A stretch of 64,000 bases of DNA from Dyella sp. C9 (GTDB lineage: Bacteria > Pseudomonadota > Gammaproteobacteria > Xanthomonadales > Rhodanobacteraceae). Where the stretch lies: positions 1 through 64,000 of the forward strand of contig NZ_QIRF01000017.1 of assembly GCF_003332825.1 (NCBI RefSeq), in the 5' to 3' direction. The first letter of the stretch is position 1. Each line of letters opens with the position of its first letter. This document shows, piece after piece, positions 50,535 through 58,676 of this stretch. The notes under the pieces are model-generated. The model saw only the letters and a program-made list of their open reading frames with translations, ran no database searches and was not told the origin of the DNA. Made by a program: the position numbers and the translations under genes.

Positions 50535-51632
50535 ATGAGCGCGCAGCCCAATCTTGGCATGCAGGTCACCACCTTCGAAAACCCCATGGGCATCAACGGA
50601 TTCGAGTTCGTTGAATTCGCCGCCCCGGCCGATCGCGGCCAGGAGCTGCACGCCCTGTTCAAGAGCATGGGCTTCAGTGCCGTGCTCAAGCACAAGACCC
50701 GTGCGATCACGGTCTATCGCCAGGGCGACGTGAACCTGTTGGTCAACGAGGATCCGGATTCCTACGCCGCCGAATTCGCCAAGGCCCATGGCCCCTGCGC
50801 CGCGGGTTTCGCCATCCGCTTCCAGAAGCCGGCCGATGAAGTGCGCAAGGTCGTGCTCGGCAATGGCGGCGAGGCGGTGAGCGAACTGGCCGAGCGCAGC
50901 AAGGCGATCAACGCGCCGGCAGTGAAGGGCATCGGCGACTGCACGCTGTACCTGGTTGACCGCTACGGCGACAACGGCAGCATCTATGGCGACGACTACG
51001 CGCCGGTGCCGGGCGTCGAGCAGCACCCGAAGGGTTTCGGCCTCACCTTCATCGACCATCTCACGCACAACCTCTACTTCGGCAACATGCAGAAGTGGTC
51101 CGACTACTACGAGCGCCTGTTCAACTTCCGCGAGATCCGCTACTTCGACATCAAGGGCGCCAAGACCGGCCTGGTGTCCAAGGCGATGACCGCGCCCGAC
51201 GGCATCGTGCGCATCCCGCTCAATGAATCGAGCGACCCGAAGTCGCAGATCAACGAATACCTCGACGCCTACCATGGCGAAGGCATCCAGCACGTCGCGC
51301 TGTTCACCGACAACATCTACGAAACGGTGGAAGCGATGCGCGAGCAGGGCGTGGAGTTCCTCGACACGCCGGACACCTACTTCGACGTGATCGACCTGCG
51401 CATCCCGGACAACGGCGAAGACGTGCCGCGCCTGGCCAGGAACAAGATCCTGATCGACGCCGACCCGGAGACCAAGCAGCGCAAGCTGCTGCAGATCTTC
51501 ACCCAGAACAACATCGGCCCGATCTTCTTCGAGATCATCCAGCGCAAGGGCAACGAGGGCTTCGGCGAAGGCAACTTCCAGGCCTTGTTCGAGTCGATCG
51601 AACGCGACCAGATGAAGCGCGGGTTCCTGTAA
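50535..51632 (+). CDS. hpd: 4-Hydroxyphenylpyruvate dioxygenase
   Basis: 365 residues, two VOC modules. The iron ligands are His in FIDHLTHN (~residue 173), His in GIQHVALF (~252) and Glu in FFEIIQRKG (~336). It converts 4-hydroxyphenylpyruvate to homogentisate, the entry of tyrosine into the homogentisate pathway. GGAG lies near the ATG. First structural gene after the divergent marR. Confidence 0.96.
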   Translation: MSAQPNLGMQVTTFENPMGINGFEFVEFAAPADRGQELHALFKSMGFSAVLKHKTRAITVYRQGDVNLLVNEDPDSYAAEFAKAHGPCAAGFAIRFQKPADEVRKVVLGNGGEAVSELAERSKAINAPAVKGIGDCTLYLVDRYGDNGSIYGDDYAPVPGVEQHPKGFGLTFIDHLTHNLYFGNMQKWSDYYERLFNFREIRYFDIKGAKTGLVSKAMTAPDGIVRIPLNESSDPKSQINEYLDAYHGEGIQHVALFTDNIYETVEAMREQGVEFLDTPDTYFDVIDLRIPDNGEDVPRLARNKILIDADPETKQRKLLQIFTQNNIGPIFFEIIQRKGNEGFGEGNFQALFESIERDQMKRGFL

Positions 51633-51648
51633 AGATTGAGCTCTAAAG

Positions 51649-51683
51649 CCCCTCTCCCCGTGGGAGAGGGGTTGGGGAGAGGG
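51649..51683. repeat. REP-like element, family C, left flank of DUF559 gene
   Basis: Starts CCCCTCTCCCCGTGGGAGAG and continues with GGGTTGGGGAGAGGG. The GGGGAGAGGG end lies 7 bases before the DUF559 start and looks like a ribosome binding site. The inverted counterpart flanks the gene at 52045-52080. Confidence 0.88.
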
Positions 51684-51690
51684 TCCGGTG

Positions 51691-52101
51691 ATGCAGGAGC
51701 GCATCAAACCATCGCTGCCGACAAGAGCGCGCCAACAAGCGCGTGATTTGCGTGGTGGCACGGGTGCCGAGCACAGGCTTTGGCAACACCTGCGAGCCGG
51801 GCGATTGAATGAAATGAAGTTCCGTCGCCAGCCCCCGATTCCGCCCTATGTCGTTGACTTCTACTGCGAGGCAAAAAGGCTGGTAGTGGAACTGGATGGA
51901 TCTCAACACAGCGATGTGAGCGACCATGAGCGCACTCGGTTCCTGGAGTCGCAGGGAATGAAGGTCGTGCGCTTCTGGAACAACGAAGTTTTGCAAGAAA
52001 CAGAAGCGGTGCTCGAAGCGATCCTCGGCGCCGCCAGCAACCGAACCCTCACCCCAACCCCTCTCCCGGCGGGAGAGTGGCTTCAAGGCGAAGAGCAATG
52101 A
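51691..52101 (+). CDS. DUF559 endonuclease-domain protein
   Basis: 136 residues of the DUF559 (Vsr/PD-(D/E)XK-like) family: GAEHRLWQHLRAGRLNEMKFRRQPPIPPYVVDFYCEAKRLVVELDGSQH, with VDF...VELDG as the predicted metal-binding acidic pattern. The last residues (LTPTPLPAGEW) are translated repeat sequence. It lies between hpd and hmgA, breaking the tyrosine pathway run; its TGA overlaps the hmgA ATG (ATGA). Repeats on both sides suggest an inserted cassette. Biological role unknown. Confidence 0.85.
   Translation: MQERIKPSLPTRARQQARDLRGGTGAEHRLWQHLRAGRLNEMKFRRQPPIPPYVVDFYCEAKRLVVELDGSQHSDVSDHERTRFLESQGMKVVRFWNNEVLQETEAVLEAILGAASNRTLTPTPLPAGEWLQGEEQ
52045..52080. repeat. REP-like element, family C, right flank of DUF559 gene
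   Basis: Reads ACCCTCACCCCAACCCCTCT then CCCGGCGGGAGAGTGG, the reverse complement of the left element with few changes. It is inside the DUF559 coding frame and gives its C-terminal LTPTPLPAGEW. Confidence 0.88.
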
Positions 52102-53399
52102 GCACGATGCAGGTTCACGGTTACCAATCCGGTTTCGCCAACGAATTCGCCACCGAGGCCATGCCCGGCGTGCTGCCTGAAGGGCAGAACTCGCCGCAGC
52201 AGGTGGCCCATGGCCTGTATGCCGAGCAGCTGTCCGGCACCGCGTTCACGGCGCCGCGCCACAGCAACCGCCGCAGCTGGCTGTACCGCATTCGCCCGGC
52301 GGCCATGCACCACCCGTTCGAGGCGATGGCGCCCGGCCGGTTCCATAACCGCTTCGACGAAGTGCCGGCCAATCCGAACCAGCTGCGCTGGAACCCGTTC
52401 CCGCTGCCCTCCGAGCCAACCGACTTCATCGACGGCATCGTCACCATGGGCGGCAATGGCGGCCCGGCGGAACAGTCCGGCGTCGGCATCCACCTGTATG
52501 CGGCCAATCGTTCGATGGAGGGCCGCTTCTTCTACAACGCCGACGGCGAGTTGCTGATCGTGCCGCAGCTGGGGCGCCTGCGCCTGGCCACCGAGTTCGG
52601 CGTCATCGAGCTGGAGCCGCTGGAAGTGGCGGTGATCCCGCGTGGCGTGCGCTTCCGTGTGGAGTTGCTCGACGAGGCCGCGCGTGGCTACATCGCGGAG
52701 AACTTCGGTGCGCTGTTGCGCCTGCCCGACCTGGGCCCGATCGGCAGCAATGGCCTGGCCAATCCGCGCGACTTCCTCACGCCGGTGGCGGCGTACGAGG
52801 ACGTCGAGGGCAAGTTCGAGCTGGTCACCAAGTTCCAGGGCAACCTGTGGCGTGCCGCCATCGACCACTCGCCGCTGGACGTGGTCGGCTGGCACGGCAA
52901 CTACGCGCCGTACAAGTACGACCTGCGCCGCTTCAACACCATCGGCTCGATCAGCTATGACCACCCGGATCCGAGCATCTTCCTGGTGCTGCATTCGCCC
53001 AGCGACAGCCCGGGCGTGAGCAACATGGACTTCGTGATCTTCCCGCCGCGCTGGCTGGTGGCGCAGCACACCTTCCGCCCGCCGTGGTTCCACCGCAACA
53101 TCGCCAGCGAATTCATGGGCCTGATCACCGGTGCCTACGATGCCAAGGCCGAGGGCTTCGTGCCGGGCGGCGCCTCGTTGCACAATTGCATGAGCGGCCA
53201 CGGGCCGGATGCGGCCACCTACGAGAAGGCCTCGACCCGTGACCTGTCGCAGCCGGATGTGATCACCGGCACCATGGCCTTCATGTTCGAGACGCGCCGG
53301 GTGATCCATCCGACCCGCCAGGCACTGGAGTCGAAGGAGTTGCAGGGCAACTACTACGAGTGCTGGCAGGGCATCCAGAAGCATTTCACCGGCAAGTAA
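52098..53399 (+). CDS. hmgA: Homogentisate 1,2-dioxygenase
   Basis: 433 residues. QSGFANEFATEAMPGVLPEGQNSPQ is the family N-terminal signature. The iron-site region is FPPRWLVAQHTFRPPWFHRNIASEFMGL, with Glu/His ligands, and HNCMSGHGPD. It opens the aromatic ring of homogentisate to maleylacetoacetate. The ATG at 52098 overlaps the DUF559 stop. It is separated from hpd by the DUF559 cassette but keeps the order hpd-hmgA-fah. Confidence 0.96.
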   Translation: MSTMQVHGYQSGFANEFATEAMPGVLPEGQNSPQQVAHGLYAEQLSGTAFTAPRHSNRRSWLYRIRPAAMHHPFEAMAPGRFHNRFDEVPANPNQLRWNPFPLPSEPTDFIDGIVTMGGNGGPAEQSGVGIHLYAANRSMEGRFFYNADGELLIVPQLGRLRLATEFGVIELEPLEVAVIPRGVRFRVELLDEAARGYIAENFGALLRLPDLGPIGSNGLANPRDFLTPVAAYEDVEGKFELVTKFQGNLWRAAIDHSPLDVVGWHGNYAPYKYDLRRFNTIGSISYDHPDPSIFLVLHSPSDSPGVSNMDFVIFPPRWLVAQHTFRPPWFHRNIASEFMGLITGAYDAKAEGFVPGGASLHNCMSGHGPDAATYEKASTRDLSQPDVITGTMAFMFETRRVIHPTRQALESKELQGNYYECWQGIQKHFTGK

Positions 53400-53465
53400 G
53401 CGCCGGATCACCGCATCAACCAAGAATCACATGGCCGCGTCACGGCGCGGCTACTGGAGCAAAAC

Positions 53466-54452
53466 ATGAAACTGGGTTCCCTGAAGGAAGGCGGTCGCGA
53501 CGGTACGCTGATCGTGGTCAGCCGCGACTTGAGCAAGGCGGTCAAGGCCACCGGCATCGCCGCCACCATGCAGGCCGCGCTGGACGATTGGTCCAATGTC
53601 GCGCCGCGCCTCAATGCACTGTCCGAAGAACTCAACGGCGGCACGGCGTCGGGCGCATTCGCACTGGACATGGCCGCACTGGCTTCGCCGCTGCCGCGTG
53701 CCTATGAATTCGTCGACGGCAGCGCCTACCTGCCGCACGTGGAGCGCGTGCGTCGCGCCCGCGGTGCCGAGGTGCCCGAGTCGTTCTACTCCGACCCGCT
53801 GATGTACCAGGCCACCAGCGCCGGCTTCCTTGGCCCGCGCGACCCGGTGGTGGTGCCCAGCGAAGACTACGGCATTGACCTCGAGGCCGAGGTGGTGGTA
53901 GTGACCGATGACGTGCCGATGGCGGTGACGCCCGCGCAGGCGGCCGAGCACATCCAGCTGGTCGGCTTGGTCAATGACGTCTCCCTGCGCGGCCTGATTC
54001 CGGCGGAGCTGGCCAAGGGTTTCGGCTTCCTGCAGTCCAAGCCGCGCTCGGCCCTGTCGCCCGTGCTGGTGACGCCGGATGAACTGCAGGACGCCTGGCA
54101 GGACGACAAGCTGCACCTGCCGATGCGCACCTGGCTCAACGGCAAGTGGTTCGGCGAGGCCGAATGCGGCGTGGACATGCAGTTCAACTTCGCCCAGCTG
54201 GTGGCACATGCAGCCAAGACCCGGCCGCTGACCGCCGGCACCATCGTGGGCTCCGGCACCATCGCCAACGAAGACACCAGCAAGGGCGCTTCCTGCCTGG
54301 CTGAGCAGCGCACGGTGGAAACCCTGCGTGATGGCAAGCCGAGCACGCCGTTCCTGAAGTTCGGCGACACCCTGCGCATCGATGTCACCGACAAGACAGG
54401 TGCCTCGATCTTCGGCGCCATCGAGCAGGTCATCGCGCCGCTCAAAGCCTGA
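53466..54452 (+). CDS. fahA: Fumarylacetoacetate hydrolase
   Basis: 328 residues. The FAH fold with metal site PSEDYGIDLEAEVVVVTDD (~residues 135-153: Asp/Glu ligands) and SGTIANEDTSKGASCLAE. Ends SIFGAIEQVI. It hydrolyses fumarylacetoacetate to fumarate and acetoacetate, the last step. It lies 66 bases after hmgA. Maleylacetoacetate isomerase (maiA), needed between hmgA and fah, is not in the window. Confidence 0.95.
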   Translation: MKLGSLKEGGRDGTLIVVSRDLSKAVKATGIAATMQAALDDWSNVAPRLNALSEELNGGTASGAFALDMAALASPLPRAYEFVDGSAYLPHVERVRRARGAEVPESFYSDPLMYQATSAGFLGPRDPVVVPSEDYGIDLEAEVVVVTDDVPMAVTPAQAAEHIQLVGLVNDVSLRGLIPAELAKGFGFLQSKPRSALSPVLVTPDELQDAWQDDKLHLPMRTWLNGKWFGEAECGVDMQFNFAQLVAHAAKTRPLTAGTIVGSGTIANEDTSKGASCLAEQRTVETLRDGKPSTPFLKFGDTLRIDVTDKTGASIFGAIEQVIAPLKA

Positions 54453-54525
54453 GCATCCCGAGCTCAAAACGCGGCAAGCCAGCACCGGTGGGCTTGTCGC
54501 GGGTGATGCGAATTGTCGCATCCAG

Positions 54526-54539
54526 CTGATGGTCATCAA
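54526..54539. promoter_or_regulatory. FNR/Anr box candidate upstream of hemN
   Basis: CTGATGGTCATCAA matches TTGAT-N4-ATCAA at nine of ten positions. Centre at 54532.5; a possible -10 (GATACT, 54562-54567) ends 7 bases before the hemN ATG, so a class II promoter here would start transcription at about 54574, giving a leaderless message. Confidence 0.7.
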
Positions 54540-54574
54540 CGGGGTGTGGGCGGCGGCCGACGATACTGCCGTCC

Positions 54575-55975
54575 ATGCCCAGCGACACCATCGTCCCCGA
54601 GTTCGATCCGGAACTCATCGCCCGTTACGACACGGCGGGCCCGCGCTACACCAGCTATCCCACCGCACCGCAGTTCCATGAAGGGTTTGGCGAAGCGCAA
54701 CTGAGGGCGGCGGCACGAGCCTCCAACGAAGAGCCCACATCCCGGCCGCTGTCGGTCTACGTGCATGTGCCGTTCTGCTTCAGTCCCTGCTTCTACTGTG
54801 GTTGCACGCGCATCATCACGCGTGACGTGAGCCGCGCCGACCGTTATCTGGGCCGTCTGCAGCAAGAGATCGCGCGCGTCGCGCCGTTGTTCGACCGCAA
54901 CCGGCCGCTGTTGCAGCTGCACTTCGGCGGAGGTACTCCGAACTTTCTCGATGTGCCGCGCATGGCGACGGTGGTGGAGTCGTTGGCGCGTCACTTCAGC
55001 TACCGGCACGATGGCCCGCACGAGTACGGCATCGAAATCGATCCGCGCTATGCCGATGGGCGCTACGTCAGCGACCTGGCCACGCTGGGCTTCAATCGCA
55101 TGTCGGTGGGCATCCAGGATTTCGACCCGGCGGTGCAGGCCGCGGTCAATCGCATCCAGGGCGTGGAGCGGACCCGGGAAGTCATCGACGCAGCGCGTTC
55201 CTCGGGCTACGGCTCGGTGAGCGTCGATCTCATCTATGGCCTGCCACGGCAAACCCTTGGTGGCTTTGATCGCACGCTCGATCAGGTGATTGAGCTGGCA
55301 CCCGATCGCATCGCCGTGTATGGCTACGCGCACCTGCCCCGGCTGTTCAAGGCGCAACAACAGATCGACGCCGGCGACCTGCCGGAGCCAGCCATGCGAC
55401 TTGCCCTGTTCGGCAGGGCATTCCAGCGGCTGTGCGATGCCGGTTACGTCTACGTAGGCATGGATCATTTCGCTCGCGCCGACGACGAGCTGGCGACCGC
55501 GCAGCGACGAGGTACCTTGCAGCGCAATTTCCAGGGTTATTCCACCCATGGCGATTGCGACATCATCGGGCTGGGCGTGAGCGCCATCAGTCGCATCGGT
55601 GACAGTTACAGCCAGAACGCGCGCGACCTGCCCGGTTATGAGGCGGCCTTGGAACAGGGCCGTTTACCGGTCGTGCGCGGCATCCTGCTGGGGCGTGACG
55701 ACATCATTCGTCGTGCCGTGATCAGCGAGCTCATGTGCCACGGCGAGCTCGACATGCCCGGCTTCAGTGAACGTCATCGGCTGGATTTCGCCGACGTGTT
55801 CGCTTCCGAGCTGGCACGCCTGCGCGAGCACGCGACCGATGGCCTGGTCACGGTGGACGAGCAGACCATCCGCGTGACTTCGCGAGGCAGGCTGCTGCTG
55901 CGCAACGTCGCTATGTGCTTCGACGCTTACCTCAACCAGCCGAATGAATCGGCCCGTTACTCGCGCACGATCTGA
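54575..55975 (+). CDS. hemN: Oxygen-independent coproporphyrinogen III dehydrogenase
   Basis: 466 residues, a radical SAM enzyme: CFSPCFYCGC contains CxxxCxxC for the [4Fe-4S] cluster, GGGTPNFLD follows, and PRYTSYPTAPQFHEGF is the HemN start signature. It decarboxylates coproporphyrinogen III to protoporphyrinogen IX without O2. The start ATG at 54575 has no Shine-Dalgarno, consistent with a leaderless message. The upstream FNR-like box indicates anaerobic induction. Confidence 0.95.
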   Translation: MPSDTIVPEFDPELIARYDTAGPRYTSYPTAPQFHEGFGEAQLRAAARASNEEPTSRPLSVYVHVPFCFSPCFYCGCTRIITRDVSRADRYLGRLQQEIARVAPLFDRNRPLLQLHFGGGTPNFLDVPRMATVVESLARHFSYRHDGPHEYGIEIDPRYADGRYVSDLATLGFNRMSVGIQDFDPAVQAAVNRIQGVERTREVIDAARSSGYGSVSVDLIYGLPRQTLGGFDRTLDQVIELAPDRIAVYGYAHLPRLFKAQQQIDAGDLPEPAMRLALFGRAFQRLCDAGYVYVGMDHFARADDELATAQRRGTLQRNFQGYSTHGDCDIIGLGVSAISRIGDSYSQNARDLPGYEAALEQGRLPVVRGILLGRDDIIRRAVISELMCHGELDMPGFSERHRLDFADVFASELARLREHATDGLVTVDEQTIRVTSRGRLLLRNVAMCFDAYLNQPNESARYSRTI

Positions 55976-56377
55976 CCAGGGACTGGATGCACGGGGTGAG
56001 GCGACTTTTTGGGTGATGCCGTCGAGCGGAGGCATGGTCGACATGAACCGATCGCCGACGATATGCGCCCCCGGGCTTCCGACGGCTTCGCCCGCCGCCG
56101 TCGGCACGGACATGTGCAGGACTCACCAGGGTTGGACCTGGCGAGCTGGGCCTTGGTGTGCGGCCTGGCTGCGCGTGAGTGCCGTGTTGAGCCTTGCCAG
56201 GCCGGGCTACTAGCGGCCGGTCCAGCATCGCTGGCAGGCCTTGGTGCCTGTCCGTGAAAGCGGTGGTGCGCCCGGGCCTTTTTCGGCAACGGACGACCAT
56301 CGCCGCTGCGCTGGGTCGGGTCAGCCAACGAGACTGCCGCGCTGCCTGGTGTAGCTCGCCGCATTTGCCTCAGGCTC
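55976..56377. other. Intergenic interval without a supported gene
   Basis: Four hundred bases between hemN and the FNR-like box upstream of fabA. Short frames on both strands lack ribosome binding sites or domains. Lower conservation-like composition, with several GC-rich palindromic stretches. It could hold a decayed gene or a small RNA, but nothing specific can be shown. Confidence 0.45.
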
Positions 56378-56391
56378 TTGATCCGCATCAG
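56378..56391. promoter_or_regulatory. FNR/Anr box candidate upstream of fabA
   Basis: TTGATCCGCATCAG matches TTGAT-N4-ATCAA at nine of ten positions. Centre 56384.5, 66 bases before the fabA ATG. A start site 41.5 bases downstream would give a leader of about 25 bases carrying GGAA before the ATG. Confidence 0.68.
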
Positions 56392-56450
56392 GGCCGTGGC
56401 TGGGGAGGAACTCCAGACTTCCGTTTCCTCATCATGTCCTTCGGAACCCC

Positions 56451-56966
56451 ATGACTCGCGCCACCTCGTTCGACCGCGAGCAGCTACTCGCTTGTGCCCG
56501 CGGCGAGCTGTTTGGTCCAGGCAATGCGCGCCTGCCATCGCCGCCCATGCTGATGTTCGATCGCATCACACACGTTGCGGCGGGTGATGGTGCGTTCGGC
56601 AAGGGATCATTGCGCGCAGAGCTGGATATTAGTCCGGGGCTCTGGTTCTTCGTCTGCCATTTCGACAGCGATCCGGTCATGCCCGGCTGTCTCGGATTGG
56701 ATGCCCTGTGGCAGCTGAGCGGGTTCTTCCTGCCATGGCTCGGCTTGTCGGGGCGTGGCCGGGCACTGGGCGTCGGACAGGTCAAATTCTCGGGCCAGGT
56801 GCTGCCGACGGCCAAGCTGGTCAGCTATGAGGTCGATATCCGGCGCGTAATGCGCGGGCGCATGGCGCTAGTGGTGGCGGACGGCAAGGTCCTCGTCGAT
56901 GGACGGCTGATCTACGTCGCCACCGACATGCGTGTCGGCCTGTTCCAGTCGACGGACGGTTTCTGA
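56451..56966 (+). CDS. fabA: 3-Hydroxydecanoyl-ACP dehydratase/isomerase
   Basis: 171 residues. Active-site His in FFVCHFDSDPVMPGCLGLDALWQL, with the catalytic Asp in GLDALWQ, as in E. coli FabA. It dehydrates 3-hydroxydecanoyl-ACP and isomerises trans-2 to cis-3-decenoyl-ACP, the branch to unsaturated fatty acids without oxygen. Stop overlaps the fabB ATG (TGATG). FNR-like box upstream. Confidence 0.95.
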   Translation: MTRATSFDREQLLACARGELFGPGNARLPSPPMLMFDRITHVAAGDGAFGKGSLRAELDISPGLWFFVCHFDSDPVMPGCLGLDALWQLSGFFLPWLGLSGRGRALGVGQVKFSGQVLPTAKLVSYEVDIRRVMRGRMALVVADGKVLVDGRLIYVATDMRVGLFQSTDGF

Positions 56967-58174
56967 TGCGTCGCGTGGTGGTCACGGGCGTTGGCCTGGT
57001 CTCATGCCTCGGACACGCGGCCGATACGGTGGCCCAGGCGTTGCGCGATCTGCGCAGTGGCATACGCGCCATTCCCGACTATGCCGCCCGTGGCTTGCGT
57101 AGCCAGGTGGCCGGTGTGCCGCAGATCGACCTGGAGGCCCTGATCGATCGCAAGCTCCGTCGCTTCATGGGTGACGCTGCAGCCTACGCATATCTGGCCA
57201 TGCGATCGGCCATGACCGACGCCGGGCTGCTGATGGAGCAGGTGAGCCATCCACGTACCGGCGTTATCGCCGGCTCCGGTGGCGGTTCGGCCCAGTGGCA
57301 GATCGAGACGGCGGACTTGCTGCGCGAGAAAGGGGTGCGCCGCGTCGGCGCTTTCATGGTGCCGCGGACCATGTGCTCCACCGTTTCAGCGACGCTGGCG
57401 ACGGCCTTCGGTATCCTGGGCCTCAGCTATTCGATTGCTGCGGCCTGTGCCACTTCAGCCCATTGCATCGGCGCGGCAGCCGACCTCATTCGTCACGGGG
57501 CGCAGGATGTGATGTTCGCCGGTGGTGGCGAGGAAGTGCATTGGGGCATGACGGCCCAGTTTGATGGCATGGGCGCGCTCTCGGCGCGAGACAATGACAC
57601 CCCGGAGCGCGCGTCCCGCCCTTATGACGCCAACCGCGATGGCTTCGTGATAGGTGGCGGTGCGGGGATGCTGGTGCTGGAGGACTATGAGCACGCGCGC
57701 AAGCGCGGTGCCCACATTCATGCCGAATTGGTGGGTTATGGCGTGTCCTCGGATGGGGCGGACATGGTGGCTCCGTCCGGCGAGGGCGCCGTGCGATGCA
57801 TGCGCATGGCGTTGGCAAACGTCGGGGCGCCGATCGACTACCTCAACACCCATGGCACCGCCACGCCGCTGGGCGATATCGTCGAACTGGCGGCGGTGCG
57901 CGAGGTGTTTGGGCGGGAAGTGCCCCCCTTGTCCTCGACCAAGGCCTTGACCGGACACTCCCTGGGCGCGGCCAGCGTGCACGAGGCCATCTATAGCTTG
58001 CTGATGCTCCGCGATGGATTCATGGCCGGCTCTGCGCACATCGAACAATTGGACCCGAGAGCCGAGGGTTTCCCCATTCTGCGCGATACACGCGAAGCGC
58101 GCCTGCGCACGGTGATGTCCAACAGTTTCGGTTTTGGCGGCACCAATGCCAGCCTGGTCTTTGCCAGAGCCTAG
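56966..58174 (+). CDS. fabB: 3-Oxoacyl-ACP synthase I
   Basis: 402 residues. KAS triad: Cys in SIAAACATSAH, His in NTHGTATPLGD and His in KALTGHSLGAAS. The TxxMCSTVSATLATAFG and FGFGGTNASLVF segments are standard. Partner of FabA: elongates cis-3-decenoyl-ACP in unsaturated fatty acid synthesis. Translationally coupled to fabA, so unsaturated fatty acid synthesis would follow the upstream promoter. Confidence 0.95.
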   Translation: MRRVVVTGVGLVSCLGHAADTVAQALRDLRSGIRAIPDYAARGLRSQVAGVPQIDLEALIDRKLRRFMGDAAAYAYLAMRSAMTDAGLLMEQVSHPRTGVIAGSGGGSAQWQIETADLLREKGVRRVGAFMVPRTMCSTVSATLATAFGILGLSYSIAAACATSAHCIGAAADLIRHGAQDVMFAGGGEEVHWGMTAQFDGMGALSARDNDTPERASRPYDANRDGFVIGGGAGMLVLEDYEHARKRGAHIHAELVGYGVSSDGADMVAPSGEGAVRCMRMALANVGAPIDYLNTHGTATPLGDIVELAAVREVFGREVPPLSSTKALTGHSLGAASVHEAIYSLLMLRDGFMAGSAHIEQLDPRAEGFPILRDTREARLRTVMSNSFGFGGTNASLVFARA

Positions 58175-58330
58175 GTCATCATGACTCCACCGGCGGCAAC
58201 TGCACGATGTCGATTGCCCGAGGAGCGTCGCGTGGACGTGTTGCACACAGCTTCGACATCCGGGCGAGTAACACAGAGCGGCGATCGTTCCCGGCGCAGG
58301 TGGCCGAAGTCATAAGGAGGATTCGGACCC

Positions 58331-58639
58331 ATGGTCGACTATATCCAGGCCTGGCAATGCATCGGTTGCGGCAAGATCGAGGCGCCGCAGCCGTGTATTG
58401 GCGTATGCAGCGAGCGCAAGGTCCTCATGGTGGGCAAGGGCGATTACGAGCACGCCCAGGATCAGATCGCCGCCCTGCATGCCCGGCTTGCCAAGGCCTG
58501 CAGCATGCTGCAGCGTTTCGCCCTGGCCAAGCCACATGAGGGGCAGTGGGAGCGCTCATGGCTCGCGCTGCAGGCACAGGTGCGGGAAGTGCTGGCTACG
58601 CTGGATACCGCCGCGACGGACGGCCGATCGTCACCCTGA
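58331..58639 (+). CDS. Small Cys-rich putative metal-binding protein
   Basis: 102 residues. N-terminal CIGCGKIEAPQPCIGVC (Cys10, Cys13, Cys22, Cys26) suggests a Zn or Fe-S site. The rest is a helical hairpin (HAQDQIAALHARLAKACSMLQRF). AGGAGG lies 10 bases before the ATG. I do not recognise a name; such CxxC-..-C-x3-C small proteins are uncharacterised. It lies 156 bases after fabB on the same strand and may share its regulation. Confidence 0.65.
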   Translation: MVDYIQAWQCIGCGKIEAPQPCIGVCSERKVLMVGKGDYEHAQDQIAALHARLAKACSMLQRFALAKPHEGQWERSWLALQAQVREVLATLDTAATDGRSSP

Positions 58640-58676
58640 TGCGGAGCGCCATGGGTAGGCAACCTCGCCGGTGTGT

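Noticed and set aside
56341..56400. A possible tRNA-like stretch upstream of fabA (GTGTAGCTC ... TCTTGATCC)
   Set aside because: No acceptor stem or T-arm can be formed; the TTGAT-N4-ATCAG palindrome is a better explanation.
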